Assembly (NCBI RefSeq): GCF_900095735.1
Contig: NZ_FNLO01000013.1
Span: forward strand, 124,001-188,000
Length of the DNA: 64,000 nt
Origin: Chitinasiproducens palmae
Lineage (GTDB): Bacteria; Pseudomonadota; Gammaproteobacteria; Burkholderiales; Burkholderiaceae
Direction of reading: 5' to 3'
Shown here: piece after piece, positions 34,953 to 43,966 of the stretch
How the letters are laid out: each line of letters opens with the position of its first letter
Numbering within the stretch: the stretch's first letter is position 1
Made by a program: the position numbers and the translations under genes
Notes under the pieces: generated by a model
Seen by the model: only the letters and a program-made list of their open reading frames with translations
Database searches by the model: none
What the model was told of the DNA's origin: nothing

Positions 34953-37900
34953 TCAAGCATTCAAAGTTTCTGGGCCACGGACTGCGCTTACGCTCGCGAA
35001 TGGCTCCAACGCGCATCCCAGCAACGTAGCGACTTTCTGCGCAATCTCTTTAGGAACCCAGCTGTATCGGAGCCAATGCCCCGGAACGAACTCCCGGTAC
35101 ACATGGCTGATAGCACCCACGACACGTCCAGCGTAGCTATCGAGAACAGGCGCCCTGCCGTCGGCATCGCCGGCGGAAGAAAGGAAATGGATCGCGGGTC
35201 CATTGCCCGAGCAAAGCGCGAGGGCCCGCTCAAGCACCGCAGGAGGACGCAGCCGCGCGGGCACCCACAAATCGCGTGATCCTGCGTCGTAGTGGAGCGG
35301 CCACGGAAATGCGTCGTCCCGGCCATGCTTCTCCTTGAGCATTTCCGCAAAGGCCAACTGTGAGATCCAAACTCCCCAGCGCGAGTCGGGTACGTGCGAA
35401 TACCTCGAAGTTCCATCTGCTCGGCGCACGCCCAAGACGTACAGCTGCATGGCTGTGGCCTGCGGATCATCGAAACGGAAAAGCTGAGCGCCGCACTCCC
35501 GGTCGATGGACATGCGTGGCTCACCAACTGGTACGAACCGAGCCGAGTCCGCCTTCAGGCGATGTAGGTGCCCCAGCTCAGCGGAAACTGTCTCCGTACC
35601 CAGCGATTCCGCAGCCTCCCTGGCCTGCCTGAGCGTCCCCGCCCAGAGCGCTACGTCCCGCGCTGGACACAGCGCAAACAGGAAGCCCATCGAGGAGCAC
35701 TCAGCCTGGACGGAATGCCCGTCAATTGCAGCCACGCGCAAGGCTGGCAGGTGCCCTGGCATGGGATCGGCAGCGATAACCATGAAATTTTCGTTGGCTT
35801 GCAGCAAAGTCCACTGGGCAAGCCTCAAGGTGCCCGATACGCCAAACAGCGGGAGGCCATCTTGCGTAGCGGGCAACCCATAGAGCGAGGGAGCTACACC
35901 GTGGATGCGAGCGAAGTGCCCCTTTCCATCAGTCTCAATCTCTAGACAGCCCCGCGCCCGCAGGTCCATCAGCAAGGAAATAGGATTGCTGCCTCCGGAG
36001 AGGCGGGAGATCTGATCCCTCGCCTCTCCGTAGAATATCGAGCCTCGCGCGGCCAGCGTATCCAGGAACTGTGCTGCGCCCGACTCCGCGAAGGATTCGC
36101 CAGGCCACGCGGCTGTAGTTCGAACCTCTTGCATTTGTTCGTTGTGCCACACTCCATTAGTCGAATCCTGGTGCGCGCCGCCAATGCGATTGCCGTGTAG
36201 TCCCGCAGTAGTAGATATTGGGAATCCCAAAGGGTCGAGTGAAAAATTCCTGGCCGCCCCCCGGCCCTCCCCATCGGGATCGGCCACCCGCAGACGAATG
36301 TTCGCCAGTTCGGTGCTGCCCGCCACGAGCCTGATGTCGAAGCTCCTGCTCTTCACGTCAAGCAAATCGACCAGGAAACGCCGGATTCCGGATTGCCCTT
36401 CCTTAGCGGGGCGTTGAGGCACCTCCGAAAGCTGTAGTCCAGGAGCATCAAGAAACGCCTCAGGAGGTCCTTCAAATTCAATTGCGGGCAGGTCGTATGA
36501 AGCAAACAAACGTGCGCCACCACGAAGCAGCCGGCCCCCACCAACCATCTGCAGCCTGGCTGACGGCACGTCGGTGGCTTCGGAAGCATCAGCCAAATAC
36601 CGCCGATGCTCGGCAGTGAGCCTCTCTGCTCTTTGGATACAGGCCATGCGCCACCCGCTTGGCAAGCCGCTCACCTTCATTGGCTCGAAAGAGATCCGCT
36701 CCCGGCGTAGCCAAGGGTCGGTCCTGGCCCAATCAACCGGAGCGCAAATTAGGTAGAAGACACCGTAGAGAGGGATATCCCGCTCGATAAGCTGCTGTCC
36801 AAAGCGTGGATCAATCGAGTTCCAAGCCAGTATTCGGCGCGGAGTCTGGCGGATCAGTTCCTTGCGGTATTGGTCGCAACATGTGCCAGCGCTATCGTCA
36901 TCGAGCTGGACCAGTACTTCAATCTGCGTCGACGCCGAGGCGGAAAGCGCTGCCAACGATTGGCGGACGTGGTGCTTCGAAACGTCCGTTAGAAAGCTTG
37001 CACTAGCGCGGTGCAGGACAGCGGGCAGGCGCTGCCCGCCAATCTCCAAACTGCAGCGGAGCGCGTCGACCACTGCCGGAAAGCTCCAACACACGTCCCA
37101 TCCATTCGGCACTTCCTGGGAAGGCAAAAGCACAAGCGTGACTGAAGTTTTCGCGTCGACGGGTTCTTTGGTCAGCGGTCCATTGATGGGCTGATCGGTG
37201 CCAGCTTGGCTTCCCTTCGGTCGGTTTCCATCCCACGATCCGAGGAGTTTTCGAAGAAGTGCTGCGAGCGGAGGTCGGTATTCGGGCTTCGCCATAGCGG
37301 AGCGCAGTGGCCTGGTCAGGAAAGGAGATTCGCAACCGCGCGCAAACAGGGATGCAAGCATTGCATCTGTCAGCACCTGGCGTGGCCGGAGCCGCGCATC
37401 CCAAAATAGCTTAGGCAGATTCCGTCCGTCCTGCCGGCTGATCAGGCCCTGCGAACGCGGGATACCCACAAACCGGTGCTTTCCCAGCACGCGGCAGTGA
37501 AAACTCCCGAAGCGTCCATCACACTCCCTGGATGACCAAGCTTCGAGGTCATGCCACGCCCCAGACATCGCTTCGGTGACCTTCGCCTCGTTCTTGAAAG
37601 GCTTCCCAAGCAACCGCTGCACTGAGGTATAGAAACCGCCGTCCGCCTGCTCGTCCGAGGCGGCCAGTACCCAGAGAGCAAGGATCGGAAGGTACGCCGG
37701 TGCGAAAGTGCCGAGGTACGTAGGATTGAACGCTCCAGGGTCCAAGTACAACCGCGTTCGGAAACGATCCCTGCGCTGCTCAACCAAAATGCGGGCGGCG
37801 ACAGAGCAGTTTGGAAGGCTCGGTAGCCAAGGGGCACCAGATCTGACTGCGCCGATTAGCCCCTCGGCGCCCCCGAGGTGCAAGCCAAAAGAGTCCAATT

Positions 37901-37997
37901 CTGCACGTGTCGCACGGATCCATACGTCTTCATTTTCTGAAGCGGCGGAGAAAAACTCCGACAACAACAAATCGTTCCAGGCGACGAATCGAGACAT
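34953..37997 (-). CDS. druH: DruH-like protein (Druantia type III partner of DruE)
   Basis: This 1014-aa protein precedes the DruE gene (stop 14 bp before the GTG) and is therefore its operon partner. I see no catalytic motif, transmembrane segment or signal peptide, and its function in the family is unknown. The call rests on size, gene order and the DruE neighbour, which is the layout of Druantia type III (druH-druE). An AAGGA site lies 7 bp before the ATG. Base composition is less GC-biased than the ICE backbone to the right, which is consistent with horizontal transfer. Sequence searches could separate DruH from an unrelated large protein. Confidence 0.7.
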   Translation of the reverse strand: MSRFVAWNDLLLSEFFSAASENEDVWIRATRAELDSFGLHLGGAEGLIGAVRSGAPWLPSLPNCSVAARILVEQRRDRFRTRLYLDPGAFNPTYLGTFAPAYLPILALWVLAASDEQADGGFYTSVQRLLGKPFKNEAKVTEAMSGAWHDLEAWSSRECDGRFGSFHCRVLGKHRFVGIPRSQGLISRQDGRNLPKLFWDARLRPRQVLTDAMLASLFARGCESPFLTRPLRSAMAKPEYRPPLAALLRKLLGSWDGNRPKGSQAGTDQPINGPLTKEPVDAKTSVTLVLLPSQEVPNGWDVCWSFPAVVDALRCSLEIGGQRLPAVLHRASASFLTDVSKHHVRQSLAALSASASTQIEVLVQLDDDSAGTCCDQYRKELIRQTPRRILAWNSIDPRFGQQLIERDIPLYGVFYLICAPVDWARTDPWLRRERISFEPMKVSGLPSGWRMACIQRAERLTAEHRRYLADASEATDVPSARLQMVGGGRLLRGGARLFASYDLPAIEFEGPPEAFLDAPGLQLSEVPQRPAKEGQSGIRRFLVDLLDVKSRSFDIRLVAGSTELANIRLRVADPDGEGRGAARNFSLDPLGFPISTTAGLHGNRIGGAHQDSTNGVWHNEQMQEVRTTAAWPGESFAESGAAQFLDTLAARGSIFYGEARDQISRLSGGSNPISLLMDLRARGCLEIETDGKGHFARIHGVAPSLYGLPATQDGLPLFGVSGTLRLAQWTLLQANENFMVIAADPMPGHLPALRVAAIDGHSVQAECSSMGFLFALCPARDVALWAGTLRQAREAAESLGTETVSAELGHLHRLKADSARFVPVGEPRMSIDRECGAQLFRFDDPQATAMQLYVLGVRRADGTSRYSHVPDSRWGVWISQLAFAEMLKEKHGRDDAFPWPLHYDAGSRDLWVPARLRPPAVLERALALCSGNGPAIHFLSSAGDADGRAPVLDSYAGRVVGAISHVYREFVPGHWLRYSWVPKEIAQKVATLLGCALEPFASVSAVRGPETLNA

Positions 37998-38013
37998 CGC
38001 TCTGTCCTTGCTA

Positions 38014-38115
38014 CTAGCACGCCATGGCCGAGGGTGCAGTAGTCATCCAGCAGCCTATGGAACGAAGCTGCTCGATGCGACTCGCTGCACTTATGTGTTC
38101 GCAGATCGATGACAT
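38014..38115 (-). CDS. Possible 33-aa leader ORF upstream of druH
   Basis: A short frame begins with an ATG that has a GGAG at good spacing (from the AT-rich promoter block side) and ends 17 bp before the druH ATG. The product resembles nothing known and has three Cys. It could be a leader peptide or simply a chance frame in the druH 5' region. Confidence 0.22.
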   Translation of the reverse strand: MSSICEHISAASRIEQLRSIGCWMTTAPSAMAC

Positions 38116-38290
38116 GCAGTCTCCTATTTGTTACAAATTGTATTTTTGTATATTTTACCTCAGAAAAATAATTCAGGGCCGCAACAATCGGTCCGCCGCA
38201 GAAGTCCACTCTCGCACCGCTGTGCGCACGGTTGGAGCCCAGCTAGGCCATTCCGATGGCACCACCGCTGAAAGTACGCGAGTAGTTCCC
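38116..38290 (-). promoter_or_regulatory. AT-rich promoter region for the druH-druE operon
   Basis: Positions about 38120-38175 form a strikingly AT-rich block in a GC-rich window and directly precede the druH transcription unit. A minus-strand TACAAT at about 38138-38143 could be a -10 element. The rest of the gap to the DUF2274 stop holds no recognised gene. No clear terminator for the trb operon was seen. Confidence 0.4.
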
Positions 38291-38503
38291 CTAGTCCGCT
38301 TTAAACCCTCTATCGCCCGTGATATATGTCTCCAACATGTAGGGGATCAGAGTCACACCATCGTCAGTCTCGCGATTTCTCTGCGCGTGCAGCGCGGCGT
38401 AGCGGTCGAGGTCGGCTTTCAGGCTGGCCCGGCACGCAACGGTCAGCTTGGTGCTCCCGGTCTTGAGCTGCGGTCCCAGCCGCAGCTTCTCGGTCGCGCT
38501 CAT
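38291..38503 (-). CDS. DUF2274 family protein, last gene of trb operon
   Basis: This 70-aa protein has the DUF2274 layout. It opens with MSATEKLRLGPQL, continues with the KLTVACRASLKADLDRYAALH helix, and ends in a PYMLETYITGDRGF segment. It resembles a small RHH-like or accessory protein that terminates IncP-type trb operons in Tn4371-family elements. The ATG overlaps the trbI stop. No function is established. Confidence 0.8.
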   Translation of the reverse strand: MSATEKLRLGPQLKTGSTKLTVACRASLKADLDRYAALHAQRNRETDDGVTLIPYMLETYITGDRGFKAD

Positions 38504-39825
38504 TGCGAAGTCCCCCGATTGAAGAACAGCGGCTGGTACGGCCGCAGCACGATGTCGCGGTTGACGATGATGCTGACCGACAAGCCCGGCCGTTCGGTCA
38601 AGGTCGGCTGGATGTTGAGGTTGCGGCGCGTGAACTCCTGGCCGACCCGATTGGCCGTGTCCTGCGCGCTGTCCCGGAACGCGATGACGGTATTGCCATT
38701 GGCATTGCCCTGGTTCGAGACGGCCAGCTCGGAACCCACGCCTAATAGGGTGGACAGCGCGGCACCCGCCAGAATGCGTCCCCAATGCCAATCGACGCCA
38801 TCCTCCAGACCGGCATAGCCAGCCGGATCGGCACCGGCCAGGTTGTCCAGCGTGAGCGAAGACGTGTCCGGCAGGATGATGCGGTTCCACACGATCTGCA
38901 CGCGGCTCTGCCCGTAGGCGACGTGGCTGTTGTATTTGCCAAGGATGCGCGAACCCTGCGGAATCAGCAGATAGCGGCCCGTCGCTGTGTCGTACACGGG
39001 CGCCGTCACAGTGCCGATCACGTCGCCCGGCAGGTCGGATTTGATGCCCGTTACCAGCGCCGCCGAGATCACGGTGCCGGCCATCACCTGATACGGCGAG
39101 GCCGGCGTTTGCAGACTGCCGGAATTACGGGTTTGCGTGGTTCCGGCTTTTTGGAACGCCTCTTTCTGGTCTTGCCGGTTCTGCACGGCGGTCGAATCGG
39201 CCGGCTGTGCCGCCGTAGAGGCCGGGCCTGCGGCCTGCGGGTCGAAGCCCGCCAGACCGGACGCCGGCACAGCAGCGGTCTGCGTAGGCGCAGCGGTCGC
39301 GGCAGCGACGCGCTGCGCGTTGCTGGAACGGAAAAACACCGACGAGCCCGCCGCCGCTTCGGCCTCCTTGTGTAGCGCGTCGCGCTCGGCCGCCGCCGCG
39401 TCCTGACTCGGTGGCGCGTAATTCGCCACCGCCGGCTGCTGCGACTGGACGATAGCCGGGCCGAGATCGCCCGGCAGCGGCGGCCCCAGCTCCGGCACTT
39501 TCGCCGGCAGCGATGTTGGCTGCGGCGGCAGCTTCGAGTAGTCAGCGGGAAGCTGGCCGAGTTCTTCAGATTTCGATACGCGATCGACGTTATAAAGCTC
39601 GGTCGAATCGTTGCCACTGCGCGAGTGCTTCGGCTGCAACGACCACATCGTTGCGCCAAGCACGGCAATGCCGAGGCCACCGGCCAGCAGCGCGAGCGTG
39701 CGGCGATTGAGGCGCGTTACCGGACGCGGCTGCGCACGCAGCGCCACGTTTTCCGGCGCAATCTTGGATGCGACTTCGGGCGCGGCATCGGGAATCGGCA
39801 CGTCCGGGGTTTCGTCCTGGCTCAT
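38500..39825 (-). CDS. trbI: Conjugal transfer protein TrbI (VirB10-like)
   Basis: This 441-aa VirB10 homologue spans the envelope and links the inner and outer membrane parts of the type IV secretion channel. It has a cytoplasmic N-terminus, one transmembrane helix near 44-60, a long Pro/Ala/Gln-rich periplasmic linker (about 100-230), and a conserved C-terminal beta barrel with SPYQVMAGTVISAALVTGI and YLLIPQGSRILGKY. The start is ATG 39825, two bases after the trbG stop. Reading-frame extensions into upstream genes are not coding. Confidence 0.93.
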   Translation of the reverse strand: MSQDETPDVPIPDAAPEVASKIAPENVALRAQPRPVTRLNRRTLALLAGGLGIAVLGATMWSLQPKHSRSGNDSTELYNVDRVSKSEELGQLPADYSKLPPQPTSLPAKVPELGPPLPGDLGPAIVQSQQPAVANYAPPSQDAAAAERDALHKEAEAAAGSSVFFRSSNAQRVAAATAAPTQTAAVPASGLAGFDPQAAGPASTAAQPADSTAVQNRQDQKEAFQKAGTTQTRNSGSLQTPASPYQVMAGTVISAALVTGIKSDLPGDVIGTVTAPVYDTATGRYLLIPQGSRILGKYNSHVAYGQSRVQIVWNRIILPDTSSLTLDNLAGADPAGYAGLEDGVDWHWGRILAGAALSTLLGVGSELAVSNQGNANGNTVIAFRDSAQDTANRVGQEFTRRNLNIQPTLTERPGLSVSIIVNRDIVLRPYQPLFFNRGTSQ

Positions 39826-39827
39826 GG

Positions 39828-40826
39828 TCAGTTCCCCCGCGTCCCGTCCGTGCGTTCGATACGCACGACGTCGCCCTTCTCGCCGCCCAACCGAAGTTCG
39901 GCCGCGCCGAACAGCCGATCCACGATGTAGTACGGCGAGCGGAAGCGGTAGTTCACCAGTTGCCCGTCGCCCTGCGCGCCGATCACGAACAGTGGCGGCA
40001 GCTCTCCCTGGGCGATGCCGGGCGGGAACTGGATATAGACCTTCTCGCCATCGTCGAAGGCGCGCAGCGGCTTCCACGGCGGATCGCTGCCGCTGACCGC
40101 GTAGCGGAAGCGGATCTTCTCCAGCGACAGGCCGATATCGACTGGCGCAGCCGCTTGCGCGGCCCGATCCTGACGCTGCAACGCGAGCATCTGGTCTTTC
40201 GGGTACTCCCAGGACACCGACGCCATCCACGCCTTGTCGGTCGAAGTCAGCTCGATCAGGTAGGTGCGCCGACTGGTGGTGATGACCAGATTGGTTTTCA
40301 GGTTCGAACGAATAGGCTTGACCAGCACGCTCACGCGCAGATCGTTGCCGGCGCCGCTGGACGTGTCGCCGACGATCCACCGCACGGTGTCGCCGGCAGC
40401 GACTGTCACAAGTTCCTCGCCGGCCTGGAGCGAAATCACGGTGACGTGACCCGGTGCCGCATAGACCTGATACAGCGCGCCGTCGGTGAAGGGCCACACC
40501 TGGATCGCGTTGACGTAGCCCTCGCGCGTAGGGGCCATGCGCGCCTCGGCATTCGCACGCGAAACGCGCACGCTTTCGTCGGCCGGTTCCGGCGCAGGCC
40601 TGGCGTCGTCCGCCTCCGGCAGCGGCTTCATCTGCGCCGGCATCGGCAGCACCTTCGGCACCTCCACCACTTCGACCGGCTTGGGTGGATCGGGCTGCTT
40701 CTGTGCCTGCACCGGCTCGTCGAGCGAGATGTGCGGCGGTGGCTTGCCCTGCGAGGCGCAGCCCAGTAGTGACGCTGCGACTGCCACGGTCAGCACGAAA
40801 GCGTAGATACGGAAATGCAGGTTCAT
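39828..40826 (-). CDS. trbG: Conjugal transfer protein TrbG (VirB9-like)
   Basis: This 332-aa VirB9-type outer-membrane core component has a signal peptide ending in a lipobox-like SLLGCAS, so it is probably a lipoprotein. A Pro-rich linker follows, then VWPFTDGALYQVYAAPGHVTVISLQAGE and TSRRTYLIELTST, typical of TrbG. The ATG overlaps the trbF stop (ATGA). No trbH gene is found between trbG and trbI. Confidence 0.92.
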   Translation of the reverse strand: MNLHFRIYAFVLTVAVAASLLGCASQGKPPPHISLDEPVQAQKQPDPPKPVEVVEVPKVLPMPAQMKPLPEADDARPAPEPADESVRVSRANAEARMAPTREGYVNAIQVWPFTDGALYQVYAAPGHVTVISLQAGEELVTVAAGDTVRWIVGDTSSGAGNDLRVSVLVKPIRSNLKTNLVITTSRRTYLIELTSTDKAWMASVSWEYPKDQMLALQRQDRAAQAAAPVDIGLSLEKIRFRYAVSGSDPPWKPLRAFDDGEKVYIQFPPGIAQGELPPLFVIGAQGDGQLVNYRFRSPYYIVDRLFGAAELRLGGEKGDVVRIERTDGTRGN

Positions 40827-41527
40827 GGCTTGGCTCCTTCGGACGCATCCAGCTCGCGGCTCCACGACAGGCCGTTGACGTAGATGCCGAGCGGGTTCTT
40901 GCGCAGCCGCTGTTCGGTGCGCGGGGTTTGCAGGACGATGGACACCACGGCGTTCCAACGTTCGGTGCCGGTCGGTGCGCCGTTGGCAAAGTGCTGTTCT
41001 GTCCAGCGCACGTTGAACGACGCATCGCTGGCGCGCGTGACGCTGGTGATCTGCACCGTCACCGACTCCTTGCCGACGCGAGCGAACGGGTCGTTTTTGC
41101 TGGCGTAGTCGTTGAGCACGGCCGCTCCGTGGTCGGTGGTGTAGTCGTAGGCATCGAGCCAGTTCTGCCGCACCACGATCGGGTCGATGGAGAGCGAGCG
41201 AACCAGCGTGATGAAGTTCGCCAGGTGGTAGGCAATCTGCGTATCCGGAGGCCGGTACAGCGTGGCGGCTTCGCCGACCGCGCGCACCTGGCCGGTCTTG
41301 TCCACCTCCACCACGTAGGGCGTGACGATGGACTGCGCCGAGCGCCAGACCAGACCGCCCACCATCAGCAAAGCGAGCGCTAGACAGCCGAAGGCCATCA
41401 GTCGCCAGTTCTTCGCCTGCACGCGGGCCGAGCCGATGCGCTCGTCCCACACCTGCGCGGCAGCTTGATACGGCGTGGCAGGCTGCGGCGTGTCGGCGTA
41501 GCGCACCTGCGGTCGCTTGAATCGCAT
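40823..41527 (-). CDS. trbF: Conjugal transfer protein TrbF (VirB8-like)
   Basis: This 234-aa inner-membrane VirB8-like assembly factor has a cytoplasmic head, one transmembrane helix near 43-61, and a periplasmic domain containing YHLANFITLVRSLSIDP and YVNGLSWSRELD. The ATG at 41527 has a strong GGAGGAG site. An ATG at 41554 overlapping the trbL stop would add nine residues and is an alternative. Confidence 0.9.
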   Translation of the reverse strand: MRFKRPQVRYADTPQPATPYQAAAQVWDERIGSARVQAKNWRLMAFGCLALALLMVGGLVWRSAQSIVTPYVVEVDKTGQVRAVGEAATLYRPPDTQIAYHLANFITLVRSLSIDPIVVRQNWLDAYDYTTDHGAAVLNDYASKNDPFARVGKESVTVQITSVTRASDASFNVRWTEQHFANGAPTGTERWNAVVSIVLQTPRTEQRLRKNPLGIYVNGLSWSRELDASEGAKP

Positions 41528-41550
41528 GACGGGTTCTCCTCCAGGGGCGT

Positions 41551-42945
41551 TCATTCGTCGGGTTGGCCCAGGCTCGGGCCTTGCGCCGAGCCGCCGCCGT
41601 CCCCGCCGTGCAGCGTGTGCGCGGCGGTGGTCGCGGCATGGGTGATCTGCTGGCGGCGGTGCAGGCGCTTGGCCCATGCGGGCTGCGGCTGGTCGGCGGC
41701 GGAGTGAGTGGAGTTGGCGACGGATTGTCCGGATGCAGCCGCGCCGGGCGACGTGTCGCCGCTGCCGGATGCATCCGCACTGGTGCCTGCGCTGTCCGAA
41801 CGAAATGCCGCGACAGCGCGATGCCCGAATGAACGCGCGCCAGCGGCGGCGTTCTGGCCGACAGCCTGCGCGCCTGTCTTGGCGACGTTGCCGAAGCCCG
41901 CCATCGCGCCTTTCGCGCCGCCACGGGCGGCAGCGGAACCAGCCTGGAATGCCGAGCCGGCACTGCTGGCCGTGGACGCGGCCATGCGCGCGCCCTTGCC
42001 GAGTGCGCTGGCGGCGGCCGGCGCCATGCGCGCCCCGGCCGCTATGGCGCCGCCGACGCCGGTGGCCGCCGCTCCGATGGCAACTGCGGTGCCCGCCGCG
42101 CCCACGGCGGCGCCGGCCATTGCGCCCGCGCCGAGCTGCGGCGCGCCGGCTACCAAACCCGTGGCAATGCGCGGCCCATAAATACCGAGCGCGAGCAAGG
42201 CGAGCGAGGCCAGCATCACGACCAGCGCATAGTCGATGGACGGCGCGCTGGGCGTCGCCGGGAATTGCGCAAACAAGCCCATGCCGATGCCGACGATGAC
42301 AGCCAGTACCAGTACCTTGATGCCCGCCGACACCACGTTGCCGAGTACTTTTTCGGCGAGGAACGCGGTTTTGTTCCAGAGCGCGAACGGCACCAGCACG
42401 AAGCCGGCCAGCGTGGTCAGCTTGAACTCGATCAAGGTGATGAAAAGCTGCACCGCCAACACGAAGAAACAGATGATGACGGTCAACCACGCGAGGAACA
42501 TCACGACGATGGGCGTGATGTTGATGAACACCTCGGGAAAGCCCGCCATGGCGCTGATCTGGTCGAGGATCGGCGTGCCGGCATCGATGCCGGTCTTGGC
42601 GAGGCGTCCCGGTTGCAGGAATGTTTCCATGCTCACGGCCGCGCCGCTGGCCGTCAGGCCCAGTCGGGCGAACGAGCGGAATACGATACTCGCCAGCCAG
42701 TTGAAGTTGCCGATGATGTAGGCGAAGACCCCGGCGTAGAGCACCTTGCGGATCAGCTTCGCCATCACGTCTTCGCCCTGGCCGGTGGCATGGCCGAGCG
42801 ACCAGTAAAGACCCGCCAGCGTGATGTCGATGGCCCCCAGCGTTGCGCTCAGGAATCCAACCTCGGGGCGCAGCAGACCAAAGCCCGAGTCGATGTAGGC
42901 GGAAAAGACGTTGAGGAAATGGTCGATGATCGAAACATCGTTCAT
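41551..42945 (-). CDS. trbL: Conjugal transfer protein TrbL (VirB6-like)
   Basis: This 464-aa polytopic inner-membrane protein is related to VirB6. It has several hydrophobic helices in residues 20-250, followed by a low-complexity Ala/Gly-rich cytoplasmic tail. The N-terminus (IIDHFLNVFSAYIDSGF) and the helix region VEFK-like FITLIEFKLTTLAGF are characteristic. The ATG overlaps the stop of the small lipoprotein gene. Confidence 0.9.
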   Translation of the reverse strand: MNDVSIIDHFLNVFSAYIDSGFGLLRPEVGFLSATLGAIDITLAGLYWSLGHATGQGEDVMAKLIRKVLYAGVFAYIIGNFNWLASIVFRSFARLGLTASGAAVSMETFLQPGRLAKTGIDAGTPILDQISAMAGFPEVFINITPIVVMFLAWLTVIICFFVLAVQLFITLIEFKLTTLAGFVLVPFALWNKTAFLAEKVLGNVVSAGIKVLVLAVIVGIGMGLFAQFPATPSAPSIDYALVVMLASLALLALGIYGPRIATGLVAGAPQLGAGAMAGAAVGAAGTAVAIGAAATGVGGAIAAGARMAPAAASALGKGARMAASTASSAGSAFQAGSAAARGGAKGAMAGFGNVAKTGAQAVGQNAAAGARSFGHRAVAAFRSDSAGTSADASGSGDTSPGAAASGQSVANSTHSAADQPQPAWAKRLHRRQQITHAATTAAHTLHGGDGGGSAQGPSLGQPDE

Positions 42946-43232
42946 GACCGTTGCTCCGTCGGTTCGCCCGCCGTTGGTTTCGGCCCGTCGACGCTGGCCG
43001 GAATCGGAGTTAGATCGACGAGCGTCTGGTACTCGCCGGGGCCGACGCGCCCGGAGATGAAACGCCGCAGGCTGGCCTGTTCGATCTGCGCGCAGAACGA
43101 AGCATCGCGCTGGCCGTGCAGCGCGTGCGACCGCGCGGCGTCGGCGGCCAGCGTATCGACCAACAGCGCCTGTGGCCGGTCGCAACCAGCCAGCAAGCAC
43201 GCGATGGCGAACAGCAGGGAAATGCCGTTCAT
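42942..43232 (-). CDS. Small lipoprotein, TrbK/EexN-like entry exclusion candidate
   Basis: This 96-aa protein has a short signal peptide and a lipobox LLAGC near residue 15, followed by a hydrophilic domain. Its position between trbJ and trbL is the place of TrbK, the entry-exclusion lipoprotein of IncP plasmids. The sequence itself is too short for certainty. I use the ATG at 43232, since the longer frame would start with TTG. Confidence 0.7.
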   Translation of the reverse strand: MNGISLLFAIACLLAGCDRPQALLVDTLAADAARSHALHGQRDASFCAQIEQASLRRFISGRVGPGEYQTLVDLTPIPASVDGPKPTAGEPTEQRS

Positions 43233-43237
43233 GGCCG

Positions 43238-43966
43238 TCAATTCCCGTAGAAGCTCACTGTTTCCGGCGTGTACGGCGTGCCGGTGCCGAGGAACCGCTG
43301 CGTGATGACGCGGCCCTGTTCGACGGCGGCGGCTCGCCTCGCCAGTTCGAGCGCCGACGCCCGGCCCTGCGTAAGCTGGAGCTGCTGCGCCTGGATCGAC
43401 TGCTTGGCCCGCAACGCGAGAAGCTGGTTGGTCGCCTGCTGCGCTTGCAGTGCGCCGGTTGCGGACTGACTCTGGCTCACGAGGTCTGTCAGCATGCGCT
43501 GATCAGTGATCACGTTCTGCGATACCTGCGCCTGCATCTGCATCGCGGTCTGCAAGCCAGTGAGCGTGTTCTGCCAACGCTGGTGCGCGTCCTGGACCAT
43601 CTGGTTGCCGCTCACGGTCGCAGCGTACTGCTGCGGGTACAACTGCGCGAACTGCTGATTCATGTTCTGCACCTGGAACGCCAGTCCCTGCGCCTGCGTG
43701 ATGAGCTGCTGCGTAGTCGCCAGATTCGATTGCAGGCGGCTGACCACGTTGAACGGTAGGCTCGCCAGGTTGCGCCCCTGATTGACGAGCATCTGCGCTT
43801 CGTTCTGGAGCTGGTTGATCTGGTTTTCGATCATCTGCATCGTGCGAACCGCGGTCAGCGTGTTCTGCATGAGATTGGTCGCGTCGATGACGGCCCATTG
43901 CGCGTGCGCCGCCGGCATCACCCCGACGAACGCCGCGACAGCAAGGGCAAGAAGACGGGTCTTCAT
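43238..43966 (-). CDS. trbJ: Conjugal transfer protein TrbJ (VirB5-like)
   Basis: This 242-aa secreted protein has a signal peptide (MKTRLLALAVAAFVGVMPAAHA) and then Gln-rich helices with coiled-coil character, as in TrbJ/VirB5 pilus-associated proteins. The ATG overlaps the trbE stop. Confidence 0.9.
   Translation of the reverse strand: MKTRLLALAVAAFVGVMPAAHAQWAVIDATNLMQNTLTAVRTMQMIENQINQLQNEAQMLVNQGRNLASLPFNVVSRLQSNLATTQQLITQAQGLAFQVQNMNQQFAQLYPQQYAATVSGNQMVQDAHQRWQNTLTGLQTAMQMQAQVSQNVITDQRMLTDLVSQSQSATGALQAQQATNQLLALRAKQSIQAQQLQLTQGRASALELARRAAAVEQGRVITQRFLGTGTPYTPETVSFYGN

Noticed and set aside
28639-35016. DruE starting at the first ATG (35016)
   Set aside because: This would read 63 bp inside druH. 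A GTG at 34938 has a better ribosome-binding site and fits the gene order. It remains a possible alternative.
21748-37997. Druantia type II (cytosine methyltransferase with DruF, DruG and DruE)
   Set aside because: The cytosine methyltransferase is in a convergent forward operon with its own promoter. The DruE operon contains DruH, not DruF and DruG.
38500-41025. Very long frame covering trbI and upstream sequence
   Set aside because: The N-terminal part is read-through in the wrong frame of trbG and trbF. TrbI homology begins at the ATG at 39825.
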